This document shows positions 48,013 to 57,194 of a stretch of 64,000 nucleotides of DNA, piece by piece; position 1 is the stretch's first letter; each line of letters begins with the position of its first letter. The notes beneath the pieces were generated by a model. That model was not told the origin of the DNA. It saw only the letters and a list, made by a program, of their open reading frames with translations, and made no database searches. A program made the position numbers and the translations under genes. Source of the stretch: Bacillus spongiae (GTDB lineage Bacteria; Bacillota; Bacilli; Bacillales; Bacillaceae_K); contig NZ_JBBAXC010000012.1 of assembly GCF_037120725.1 (NCBI RefSeq), forward strand, positions 62,001-126,000, written 5' to 3'.

Positions 48013-49080
48013 TTAAATAAAAGAATATAGTGTATATGTATCTTTTACCTTAGAATCAAAACATACCCCTACCTGAAATTCTTCACCATTCGGTTCAACT
48101 TCCTCATATTCTTCATTGTTAATTTGTAAAGATTGAACAACGCCAAATCCAAATTTCCCTTCAGGTTTTTCAAATAAGATAGTATCACCTTGAGACAATT
48201 TAACATTATCTATATTTATACCTATTATCTTATCTGTTATTCTAGCAATTGGATTACCAATCTTAACAATATTGTCCCCATTTCGTATAATAAAAGGCAA
48301 AGCTTGTTCAATTAATACAGTATTTAATGAGTTCGTAAACTCCTTGATGTAGTTTGCATACCTGTATAATTCATCTAAATCTAAAATGTCATTCTCTTCA
48401 GAACCATGCGAGATTCTATTTCGCCTTTCTGCTAAATCATTTAATATATGGAAGGCATTTTCTATTTCTATACCTTCTGATTCTAAATATTCTCTAAAAA
48501 CTATATTACCTTTCATTAAAGAGGTAATATTAGCCAAACCCACGCTTTTGAAGAACTCGTTGATTGACTGCTCCTTAAAATTGTATGTATGCTGAGTAAA
48601 AGCATCATTATTAATCTTATATTCTTTTAGTCCTTTGCAATTCCCACAACTATATAAATTATTTATAATTATTTCTTTAGTTATTTTATCTTTATATTTT
48701 GGTAACGATAAATTATTTATTAAGCCAGCTGACAACTCATAATGATTATTTTTTATAGCATCTGGTAAGTTATTGTACTTGGGAATACATCCTGATAAGT
48801 AATCAAGGTACTCCTTAATAAGGTTTTCAATATAGTTTTCTAATAGACCATACAAATTTATTATTACACTTGAGTATTCGAATATTTTATTATCAGGTTG
48901 AAGGTGTGAAATCAGTATTTCTTGAGTCTTAATTATTAAGGGATCGTTAATTATGCCTGAAGCTTTTTTATGTTCTCTGATGTCCAATAATAACTCCCTA
49001 TGATTTTTCATACCCTCTATATAAACCATTATCTTTTCCAAGCCTTTATTTAATTCGATTAATGAGTATTTTAATATCAT
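48013..49080 (-). CDS. HEPN-domain protein (MAE_28990/RiboL-PSP-HEPN-like), putative RNase
   Basis: A 355-residue protein. The central helical part has the HEPN signature: an N-terminal IINLYGLLENYIENLIKEYL helix and the RNRISHG motif (RxxxxH) near residue 237, the catalytic site of HEPN ribonucleases. Between them a CGNC pair might bind metal. The last 90 residues are beta-rich. It lies 10 bases behind a DUF262 gene and is probably cotranscribed and co-translated. HEPN/DUF262 pairs recur in defence loci, where HEPN proteins usually act as abortive-infection RNases. The family is judged from the motif and context, not from a full match. Confidence 0.6.
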   Translation of the reverse strand: MILKYSLIELNKGLEKIMVYIEGMKNHRELLLDIREHKKASGIINDPLIIKTQEILISHLQPDNKIFEYSSVIINLYGLLENYIENLIKEYLDYLSGCIPKYNNLPDAIKNNHYELSAGLINNLSLPKYKDKITKEIIINNLYSCGNCKGLKEYKINNDAFTQHTYNFKEQSINEFFKSVGLANITSLMKGNIVFREYLESEGIEIENAFHILNDLAERRNRISHGSEENDILDLDELYRYANYIKEFTNSLNTVLIEQALPFIIRNGDNIVKIGNPIARITDKIIGINIDNVKLSQGDTILFEKPEGKFGFGVVQSLQINNEEYEEVEPNGEEFQVGVCFDSKVKDTYTLYSFI

Positions 49081-49090
49081 TATTCTTACC

Positions 49091-50284
49091 TTACCCTAAA
49101 TATTTACCAAAAAAGTCATCTAGTAACTGTATCCTGGTTAGCACGTCATTTTTTCCAGTATTTCTTCCACCAAATGTTTCGTAATTTTCTTGGTAAAACT
49201 CTAAAATATCTTCTTTTATTTTATCCCGTTGTTTAATTAACTGATCCTTATTATCAATATAACTACTCAAAACATACATTATCGGATCGTAGACTACTTT
49301 TGTTGGCCTATTGTACATAATCCACTTATTATTTCTTTTTCGATAGAGGCAAAAAGCATCCTCTTGAAATAGTTCATATACTAACTTAGATGTATCATTA
49401 AACAATTGCTCATATTGTTTAAGTACATCATTAGGTAATAAATTCCCTTTTTGCAAAAATAAATCTAAAAAACGCGTTAGAGATACTATTTCCCATTGAG
49501 CAATATGTCTAAATGCAAAAAACCTTAAAACTAATTCTACATCTTGCATCTTTCTATAAAGAGGGTTTTCAGTAAGTTCTTTAGATAGCACCCCCTTTAA
49601 TTCTTCATTAGTTCTTTGAGGAATTCCCCACATCCAACAGAAGTATTCATTTCTAGATAATTCAGCACAAAGTCTATTTAAAGGCCCATTGTACAGGGCA
49701 TTTCTTTTCTCTTGATCTTCCAAACGCTCACCACCACTATTTATGCGTTCAAAAACAAGTTGCTTTAGTCTTTGCTCTTCTTTTTCGGATCGTGCTGTTT
49801 CTTTTAATAATATCATTGAGGACAAATACCTACGATCAATCCCTCTTCTAACTTGTGAAGGCAATTCCAAATATGTCAAACCATTCAATTCTGGCCACTC
49901 TTCTAACCCTTCTAATGCAAACCCGTTGCTATAAAACTCATACAAAGCCGTCAATCTTTGTAAGCCATCCATAACTTCGTATACAGAGTAATCTATCTCA
50001 TATAAGAATATTGGTGGGATAGGTACATTCATAATAAATGATTCTATTAACCTAGACTTCTTCTCAATACTCCACCTATGGCGTCTTTGAAATTCAGGAT
50101 CTAAAATGTAATCTTCACTTTCAACTATCGATGGTACTGTTGTGAGTTGAAACCGACCTTGTTCTGTTACTATCCGAACCTCTCCTTTTTGATATTTCTC
50201 ATTAATCTTATCATGGTCTATTTCTTTACTCTCATCAGTAAATTCTTGAAATATTTTAATATCTTCATTTTCAAAAAGATTCAT
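49091..50284 (-). CDS. DUF262 (GmrS-like) protein
   Basis: A 397-residue protein with the DUF262 ParB/Srx-like NTPase fold: YILDPEFQRRHRWSIEKKSRLIESFIMNVPIPPIFL, then EVMDGLQRLTALYEF, the variant DGLQR for the usual DGQQR, and RINSGGERLEDQEKRNALY. It has no DUF1524 HNH nuclease motif, unlike the neighbouring protein. DUF262 domains hydrolyse NTPs and sense modified DNA in type IV enzymes such as GmrSD. The ATG at 50284 is preferred by spacing to GGAG. It stands 58 bases behind the DUF262-DUF1524 gene and 10 bases before the HEPN gene. One explanation is that it is the sensor and the HEPN protein the effector. Confidence 0.75.
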   Translation of the reverse strand: MNLFENEDIKIFQEFTDESKEIDHDKINEKYQKGEVRIVTEQGRFQLTTVPSIVESEDYILDPEFQRRHRWSIEKKSRLIESFIMNVPIPPIFLYEIDYSVYEVMDGLQRLTALYEFYSNGFALEGLEEWPELNGLTYLELPSQVRRGIDRRYLSSMILLKETARSEKEEQRLKQLVFERINSGGERLEDQEKRNALYNGPLNRLCAELSRNEYFCWMWGIPQRTNEELKGVLSKELTENPLYRKMQDVELVLRFFAFRHIAQWEIVSLTRFLDLFLQKGNLLPNDVLKQYEQLFNDTSKLVYELFQEDAFCLYRKRNNKWIMYNRPTKVVYDPIMYVLSSYIDNKDQLIKQRDKIKEDILEFYQENYETFGGRNTGKNDVLTRIQLLDDFFGKYLG

Positions 50285-50348
50285 TAACATTCATCTCCAT
50301 TGTTCTTCTTTTGGTCTTATAGATATTTAAAGTATGCCAAGTTTTAAA

Positions 50349-52412
50349 TTATCCATACTGCTCACTATCCCTTAACAGCTCACCACTTGCTGTCTTCCAT
50401 TCCGTTAATCCATTAGCACTTCGCCCCAAAACTAAAGCTGCCGCAGTTGATGCACTAGTAAAAGTATAATCTTTCACAAGATATAATACGCCATCGTCTT
50501 TAGTTACTAATAAACCTTTATCAATTAAGTGTTTCCTTAAATCTAGAAATCCTTGTTGATAAGAATCACTAACCGAATCAGCAAATAATGATTCCTTTAA
50601 TACCTTGAAACCACTAGATACAGGGGTACCAATTGCATTTGCTCCTCTAACCGCATTTATAAAGTACTTTTTATATAAATGACTTTCATTTGAGTTATTG
50701 TTCTTATCCTCATTGTTAGGTGTACTACTGTTATTTGTTACATAAAGATCCCATGCTTGCCGCAATAAGTTAATCAATTTCTTTTGTCTTGCTTCGAGAA
50801 CCTCAGGCGTCCATTCATTTTCTTGAACTACTTGAGTAGTTAACGCAAAAGTCGTAACTCCATTCTTGGGTTGGAAATATGATGCTTTCTTTTTATTAAA
50901 ATCATAGTTTCGAGCTTGAGAATTTTTTGATCGAGTTAATAGAACTAAATTACCCAGTTTATGCACATACTCAGATGGATCAGAGAAATTCACCAACCAA
51001 TCACTACCCTCTTTAGGTGTTTGTGGAAGGACGTGCTCAACAGTAATAACGGAATGATCATAGAAAGGTTGTCCGTTTGTTAGTAATGAATCTAGGCGTA
51101 GCAGTACGTATCTCCTTACAGTATCTTTTAACTCTGTATACACATCGCCATTTAATTTTTCCAAAACAGCCCTTTTGTCATCATCTGATACCTTTAATAA
51201 AGATTCTTCAGAAAACACATCGACTCCTTTTTCCATTTGCCTTAGTATCTGTGAGTACTTGGACATTCGCCAATTGAAGTTTTTCCGCAGCACCATGCTG
51301 ATACCCGCAAACTGTTCTAGTAAACTTAAAAACTCTTCCAGTTTTTCGTTGTATTCTTGAATATAATACATTGACACAGGAATCCAGTCATTGTTATCAA
51401 TCCGATTAAGCAAGCTTAATACTTTTATTATCTTAGGCTGATGACTGTAAAAAGATCGATAATTAACGAGTTTTAGATAAATTTCACTATACGGAATTAA
51501 TATATCATCAATGAAGTCTTTTCCAGTTACTTTAGAGAAGATATCCTCGTATTCATCTTTATAATTTGCACTTCCTTTTCTTTTTTGGATTATCATCCTT
51601 ATATGATCAAACAACTTATTGAATCTATCGCGTCCCAATGAGACTTCAACATCTTCCCACTTATTTGTATAGGAATCCTGTTCATCATCAGGGATTGCTC
51701 CAATTACGCGTGCTTTAAAAATATCACTTGGAAGTAAATCCAACCCTCTGTCATTTAAAACAGTAAATATGCGAAAAGCCGAATCAAAATTGGGGGTAGA
51801 AACTACAACAATAAAACATAAAGTTGCTAATACTAATGGAAGTGTTTTTATTGTGTCTTCATCTAACTCATTTAAGCGTTCCATAAAATACATTGCATTA
51901 TCTCGAATAGCTTTTTGGCTGTCCGTCTTGAAAGGAGTGTCTTTTGCTACCTTGTGTGTCATTCCTTTTTCTTGTATGTACTTTTTTAGGAACTCATCAT
52001 CTCTTTTACGTAAATGTAGTCGATATGTATCCTTTGTACCTAATATCTTACTACCCTTCTGTACCACCATTTGTCCAATATCATCTGCGTAATCATCGCT
52101 TAGAATATCGCGTAGTACAGAAAATAAAATAGTAAGTGTAGTCAATCGCTGCTGGCCATCTAATACCTCAGATTTTGGGCCGTCTTTTTTTACTAAAACA
52201 ATACTTCCCAAAAAATAAGGTTCGTCAACATTGCTGACATTATTTTCTTTAATACCATAGTGATTAATAAATTCTAAAATATCGTCCAGGAGTTCCCCAG
52301 CCTCATCTGTTGTCCATGAATAAGGACGTTGAACAGATGGTACAGTGAACAAAAAATCATCAGAAAACACTTTATGTAAAGGTGTCTCTTGGGCTGTTAA
52401 TTTTGTTTTCAT
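50349..52412 (-). CDS. DUF262-DUF1524 (GmrSD-type) protein with C-terminal DUF4357-like domain
   Basis: A 687-residue protein of the GmrSD type IV restriction group, which cuts phage DNA with modified bases. The GmrS-like half has VPSVQRPYSW and SEVLDGQQRLTTLTI (about residues 75-90). The GmrD-like HNH half has VEHVLPQTP (about residue 459) and HKLGNLVLLTRSKNSQARNY. The last 50 residues (SASTAAALVLGRSANGLTEW) resemble DUF4357, seen at the end of several restriction proteins. The ATG at 52412 follows GGAGG and overlaps the stop of a broken upstream gene. The same family also appears as accessory genes in type I restriction loci; here it follows a GIY-YIG/helicase/methyltransferase gene. Confidence 0.85.
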   Translation of the reverse strand: MKTKLTAQETPLHKVFSDDFLFTVPSVQRPYSWTTDEAGELLDDILEFINHYGIKENNVSNVDEPYFLGSIVLVKKDGPKSEVLDGQQRLTTLTILFSVLRDILSDDYADDIGQMVVQKGSKILGTKDTYRLHLRKRDDEFLKKYIQEKGMTHKVAKDTPFKTDSQKAIRDNAMYFMERLNELDEDTIKTLPLVLATLCFIVVVSTPNFDSAFRIFTVLNDRGLDLLPSDIFKARVIGAIPDDEQDSYTNKWEDVEVSLGRDRFNKLFDHIRMIIQKRKGSANYKDEYEDIFSKVTGKDFIDDILIPYSEIYLKLVNYRSFYSHQPKIIKVLSLLNRIDNNDWIPVSMYYIQEYNEKLEEFLSLLEQFAGISMVLRKNFNWRMSKYSQILRQMEKGVDVFSEESLLKVSDDDKRAVLEKLNGDVYTELKDTVRRYVLLRLDSLLTNGQPFYDHSVITVEHVLPQTPKEGSDWLVNFSDPSEYVHKLGNLVLLTRSKNSQARNYDFNKKKASYFQPKNGVTTFALTTQVVQENEWTPEVLEARQKKLINLLRQAWDLYVTNNSSTPNNEDKNNNSNESHLYKKYFINAVRGANAIGTPVSSGFKVLKESLFADSVSDSYQQGFLDLRKHLIDKGLLVTKDDGVLYLVKDYTFTSASTAAALVLGRSANGLTEWKTASGELLRDSEQYG

Positions 52413-52577
52413 ATTATATTCCTCCAATGTACTCTATATTTAACATCATAACGGCTGTACATTATCTTCCATAATTCTGACGGTAATACAGTTTTTGATG
52501 GTTCACCAAATTCTTCACCGTCTTTTCACTTCCATAGGAATAGCAAAAGAATCACCAACAATTATTACTAATTATTT
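52409..52577 (-). pseudogene. Frameshifted 3' remnant of an unknown gene
   Basis: On the minus strand IVGDSFAIPMEVK runs into an AAAA run; one frame over, the text continues DGEEFGEPSKTVLPSELW then MYSRYDVKYRVHW and stops in a TGA overlapping the ATG of the DUF262-DUF1524 gene. Removing one A restores a single frame of about 52 residues. The overlap with the next gene shows it was once part of the operon. There is no start, and the upstream 270 bases (52578-52847) show no gene. Family unknown. Confidence 0.4.
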
Positions 52578-52847
52578 GTAAATAAACTCCTGAAATTAAT
52601 CCCTTCATTATCTTTATGGTTCTTACAACTCATTATAAGTCATCTTTCCAATAGAAAACGCCAAGACTGTCATTATAAAAGTGTACAGTCTTAGCGTTTT
52701 GATAAATATACTTATCCATTTCAAGTATATTAAATCCATTGAAAACCATTTTTATCAATGTTTTGCGAATATACACTTGGATAAAACAGATGAAAAATTA
52801 TTAATAATGATGTTAGTTGTAAATATAAATCGATGCTCTACTTACTT

Positions 52848-55800
52848 TTACTCCATAGGTTTCACTTTATCTTCAATGAACTGAATTTCACTCTGGCTCA
52901 AATTATACTTTTTATATAGCTGGTTATCAATTTCAGAAATTGATTTTAACCATTCAATATCTGACCTTTCAGTAAAATCTTGGAGAGGTACTTTCGACCA
53001 TTTATCTCGAGTATTAGCTTGAGTTATTTTTAAAACACCTAACATCGCTCTTGCAAATTTACTTTTTATATATTTTAAAACTGACTCTGCTTCGTATTTA
53101 GTTGAAAATCCACCAATTGAAAGAAATGTTTCTGTAGCACCAACATTTGGTTCTAAAATTAATGGCGAACTTATCACTTCACCGAATGTTCCATTTCCAT
53201 TAGCTTGGGGTATAATCACTTTATACCCTTCAAAACTACTTGGAGCATTCAGATACTTTTTATTCATCCAATAATACTTACGCTGGCTATTCTCAAGCCC
53301 TAAGATTTTAACAAATTCCCCTTCGTGCTTTGGTTTATCTTTGTAAAAAATAATATCTTTTAACAGTTTAAATGCTCCCGAACCAATATCATTCTTATGT
53401 CCCTTTGACTGTATTTCCTCAATTTCTGGATAATCCTCGTGAGCAGCATTTGCTAATTTATAGACTCCTCGACCAGAAATGAGACAATCCAATGTTTCCG
53501 AAGTATTGGAAACTACTTTACTCAGAATTGAGTTTAATTCATCATAAACTGTAAAAGTCCCAATCTCTCCAAAGATTTTTTCCTTATCCCTATACGTTAT
53601 AACAATTCCACCTTTAATATCAGTATTTGGAAACACCTTTGAGCTATCATCGAAATAATTAACAACTTTGAGATGTTCATCAGATAACATTTTCTTATTC
53701 CATGCTTTCGGAGTGCTTCCTGCATTAAATAAAAATCTAGCAGGGTGAATCATTTCAACTTTATCAGCCAGTTTATAAGACTCTTCCAAAAACCTATGGT
53801 AAATTGGTGGAGCATAAGTTTTATTATCCCCTATTGTTTCATCTTGGTAAGGTGGATTGCCTATTATTACATCGAATTTCAAATTATCATCTCCAAAAGC
53901 TTTATAGATATTTGTACTTAGTTTATCCTGACTAGTTAAAATCATTGTATCGATTTCTATTAGGTTTTTAGTCGAAACATCCACTACATCACTATAGACA
54001 AAATTCTTAACAATATTATAAATGATGTTACTTGGTGCACATGCATATACTTGATTTTCAAGTATCCATTTAATACGTTCCTGTTCATTCGGGATTTGTT
54101 CCTTCAAACCATCGATTAATTTCTTGACTATCTCCGTGATAAACAAACCACTTTTTACATATAAGTCAGCAAATTTTATTGTTTTGTCAGAAAAAATCCC
54201 CGGGTTTTCTTCTTCTAAAATATCGATCATCTTCTTAACTACTCTTTTTGGAGTAAAAATTTGATTTGTTTTTTGTGGAGGAATGTAATCGAATATATCT
54301 TCTTGTAAGCTATCGTCAAAATAATTTGCTAAACGCTTTTTGGTATCTAAAAATTCTTGGATACTGCCATTAAAAACAACTTCATTGAATAAACCAGGAA
54401 TTGCTTTTTTTTCACCTTTATCATCAACATACTCAAAGCCATCACGAAGCTGCTTAAATTCACTTATAGTTATACTCGTTAAATCTTCAAACGTGTTTGC
54501 ATCAATATTCTCTTCAAAATTTGCTAAATTCGTATTGTCACCACCATATGCCATTAAGAACGCAGGGATTGTACGTGCAAATCCTCGTAAATGATCACGA
54601 ACATCATCTTCTGTTGTTTTCTTTTTCTTTTCTTCTTTTTTTTCTAATTGTTCTTCCACAACAGTATTGATCGTTTTTTCTACTTCTTTGTAAATTTCTT
54701 CTGTAAAAGACTTTTCGATTTGCTGTTTCTCTTTTTCAAACTGTTCGGTTGCAGATCTCAACATATTCTCATCTTTAGTTGTTTCTGCCTCTTGTTTTTT
54801 GCCTTCATATTCCATTTCTATTTCTTTTACTTGGTTACTTAAAGTCAAACTCTTCTCACTTATAATATCTTCAATGACAGTATTTACTGAACCTTTTATT
54901 TTATCGGTTTGTCCTTTGTTTAAATTAAATGAATCCTTCAAGTTAGTAAAGCCATCGGAAAACGACTGTGTTATATCTTTAGCTAAATTTTTAATGGACT
55001 CTTTTTGCTTTTCTTCTGCTTCTTCAAATGAGGATACAGCTTCATCAATAACTTCTAATGTTGCATATATCTTTTCGCCAAAAAGTTCCTTTGATTTACC
55101 TATCACTACTTCCTTTGGTACTTCTACTTCCCCGTCTTCATTTAAATGTGGATTTGTAACAGGTATTTCTCGTCGTTTTTCTAACCTTTTATTTTTTTCT
55201 GGTGGTATTTTATCTAAAATCTCTTTAAATGGTGAATCCCCTGAAAAGATACCTGAAATATTAGTAAATAATAAATTGCTCATAAATCCTCTTTTCACTA
55301 CTTCTTTCGATGTGATTCGAGTAGGAATTGCCAAAACTTCAGTAGCGTTTATTTCATGCATTTCACCGTCTTCATCTTCAGCAATAACCGGAAAAAAGTT
55401 TAATAACTTTTTAATTTTATTTTTTCTTTCTTCCGTTGTCTTGGATCCACTACCCGATAAATTATTAGCAAAATCATCATAAAGCCTTAAAGTTCTATCG
55501 GGTGAAAAATCAAATATATATGCATTCTCTTTTCTATATAATTTTCCATCCTTTTCAAACTCATAAGGATTTTGTGACCTGAAGGCAGCCTGAAAGTATA
55601 AACTAGGAGACTCAATATTGTTTAACATTAATACAGCTGTCCATTCAGGGATAGTTACACCTGTTGTCAATTGCCCCACGGATAACGTTATCGTTTTATC
55701 ATAATTTTCAATCGAACTTCTAACTTTGTCAAAACTTTTTGTGTTCTCTTTAAAATCAAGAGCTTCCGCTTCTACACCATCATGTATGCTAACTCCATCC

Positions 55801-57194
55801 CCAGCTGCGAGTATTACCTTATAATCTTTAAAAGTAGGATGAGCATTTAATAATTTTTCAAGTGCCTTTGCAACATTGACACGTGGCAGTAACCAAAAAG
55901 TATGATTTAGTTCGTTACGGTATTGGTTTTTAGAGAAAGGAAATTTCCCTTTTGAAAGATTATCTAAAAATCGGATAACGCTTTCTTCATATTCAAAGCT
56001 TCCATTTTCTTTCACTCTAAAAAATTCATTTAAATCAAAAGCATAATCAACGTTTTTTTCCTCTTCTAATCTTATCCCTTCAGACACTTCTGCTTCTATC
56101 ATTTTACTCATTTGATAAGTAAATAGATTTAAAATTGGCAAACTTTCATAAGGATTACTACTTATTGTTGAATCCCAATTTTCCTTTGCTTCTTGTTCAT
56201 CCACATACGACCAATTAAATATTTGCACTTCAGAAAATTTATTATTAGCCAATGCCTTAAAGGGAGTACCAGATAAATGCAATGTAAAGTCTCTTTTTAT
56301 TTGGCTAAATGCAATATCTGTCTTTTTCGTATCAATTCCTTCATGGGCTTCATCAATAACTAACAAATCCCAATTTAATCCTGCAACCCACTCTAACTTT
56401 TCATAACTACCCCCTGCAAACTTTGCTCCTTTTAAGTCTTGTAAGGATATAAAAGCAATTTGTGAAGGATTAGGATAAGAGGTATTATCTAGATAGTCTA
56501 AATACTGTGTTCTAGTCATGGCTTTTCCATTCAATGCTTCCGTTTCTGAGACGAACTTCATATGTTGCTCTTGCCATGCAATGAATTTTCGGAAATCATC
56601 AAACCATGAATTTGCAATCGCAGGTCTATTAGTAACGATTAAAACATTGGTTGCTTTTAAGTTTCTAATAAAATCATAAGTTGTTAAAGTTTTTCCAAAA
56701 CGAGGTTTTGCATTCCACAAGAATTCTCTTGGTTCTTGACCACTTTGAAAATACTCATACGTTTTCTCAACAGCTTGTTGTTGTTCATTTCGTAAAAAAT
56801 AGCTTGAATGCCTATCGTCAATTTGGCTCTCATCGTAATCAAGATTAATAAACTTATCTGTTAGCTCTTCAGCCTTTTCTGGTGTTCCATTAAAATAGAA
56901 CCACTCATCAGCACGACCATTAAAATCTTTCTTCTTAATTCCATTTAAAGTCAGGAATCTATGTAAATCTTTATCGCGAAACCATTCACCATCAGATTTC
57001 CGAGCCATTTTATTAAATAATATTTCAGGGTTTAAACCTGCTGTACCTACTTGTTCGAAGATTCTTGTTACCGCTTCACGTGTGGTATCGCCTATTTTTA
57101 CATAGCCGTCATGGTTGGGAACTTCAGGTAAAGTGTATGCATACACTTTATATTGAATTTCATAAAAAGGTTTAATAATAGTTTTATCCATCAT
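52848..57194 (-). CDS. GIY-YIG-like nuclease / SF2 helicase / Eco57I-type methyltransferase fusion
   Basis: A 1448-residue restriction-type protein. Domains in order: a GIY-YIG-like (T5orf172) segment at about 12-95 (YKVYAYTL, DGYVKIGDTTRE, DEWFYF); an SF2 helicase at about 120-560 with motif I KPRFGKTLT (about 162), DEAH in LLVIDEAHEG (about 282), LSGTPF and QAAFRSQNP; a charged coiled coil at about 725-870; a methyltransferase domain with motif X FTPKRVVKKM (about 977), divergent motif I DLYVKSGLFI and motif IV NPPYQD (about 1116), marking N6-adenine methylation; and a C-terminal target-recognition part. Its start overlaps the upstream subunit by 4 bases. It probably combines cutting, translocation and modification with that subunit. 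Confidence 0.8.
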   Translation of the reverse strand: MMDKTIIKPFYEIQYKVYAYTLPEVPNHDGYVKIGDTTREAVTRIFEQVGTAGLNPEILFNKMARKSDGEWFRDKDLHRFLTLNGIKKKDFNGRADEWFYFNGTPEKAEELTDKFINLDYDESQIDDRHSSYFLRNEQQQAVEKTYEYFQSGQEPREFLWNAKPRFGKTLTTYDFIRNLKATNVLIVTNRPAIANSWFDDFRKFIAWQEQHMKFVSETEALNGKAMTRTQYLDYLDNTSYPNPSQIAFISLQDLKGAKFAGGSYEKLEWVAGLNWDLLVIDEAHEGIDTKKTDIAFSQIKRDFTLHLSGTPFKALANNKFSEVQIFNWSYVDEQEAKENWDSTISSNPYESLPILNLFTYQMSKMIEAEVSEGIRLEEEKNVDYAFDLNEFFRVKENGSFEYEESVIRFLDNLSKGKFPFSKNQYRNELNHTFWLLPRVNVAKALEKLLNAHPTFKDYKVILAAGDGVSIHDGVEAEALDFKENTKSFDKVRSSIENYDKTITLSVGQLTTGVTIPEWTAVLMLNNIESPSLYFQAAFRSQNPYEFEKDGKLYRKENAYIFDFSPDRTLRLYDDFANNLSGSGSKTTEERKNKIKKLLNFFPVIAEDEDGEMHEINATEVLAIPTRITSKEVVKRGFMSNLLFTNISGIFSGDSPFKEILDKIPPEKNKRLEKRREIPVTNPHLNEDGEVEVPKEVVIGKSKELFGEKIYATLEVIDEAVSSFEEAEEKQKESIKNLAKDITQSFSDGFTNLKDSFNLNKGQTDKIKGSVNTVIEDIISEKSLTLSNQVKEIEMEYEGKKQEAETTKDENMLRSATEQFEKEKQQIEKSFTEEIYKEVEKTINTVVEEQLEKKEEKKKKTTEDDVRDHLRGFARTIPAFLMAYGGDNTNLANFEENIDANTFEDLTSITISEFKQLRDGFEYVDDKGEKKAIPGLFNEVVFNGSIQEFLDTKKRLANYFDDSLQEDIFDYIPPQKTNQIFTPKRVVKKMIDILEEENPGIFSDKTIKFADLYVKSGLFITEIVKKLIDGLKEQIPNEQERIKWILENQVYACAPSNIIYNIVKNFVYSDVVDVSTKNLIEIDTMILTSQDKLSTNIYKAFGDDNLKFDVIIGNPPYQDETIGDNKTYAPPIYHRFLEESYKLADKVEMIHPARFLFNAGSTPKAWNKKMLSDEHLKVVNYFDDSSKVFPNTDIKGGIVITYRDKEKIFGEIGTFTVYDELNSILSKVVSNTSETLDCLISGRGVYKLANAAHEDYPEIEEIQSKGHKNDIGSGAFKLLKDIIFYKDKPKHEGEFVKILGLENSQRKYYWMNKKYLNAPSSFEGYKVIIPQANGNGTFGEVISSPLILEPNVGATETFLSIGGFSTKYEAESVLKYIKSKFARAMLGVLKITQANTRDKWSKVPLQDFTERSDIEWLKSISEIDNQLYKKYNLSQSEIQFIEDKVKPME

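Noticed and set aside
54799-55482. 227-codon plus-strand frame
   Set aside because: Lies antisense to the charged coiled coil of the helicase/methyltransferase gene; Ser/Phe-rich composition is the mirror of Glu/Lys codons.
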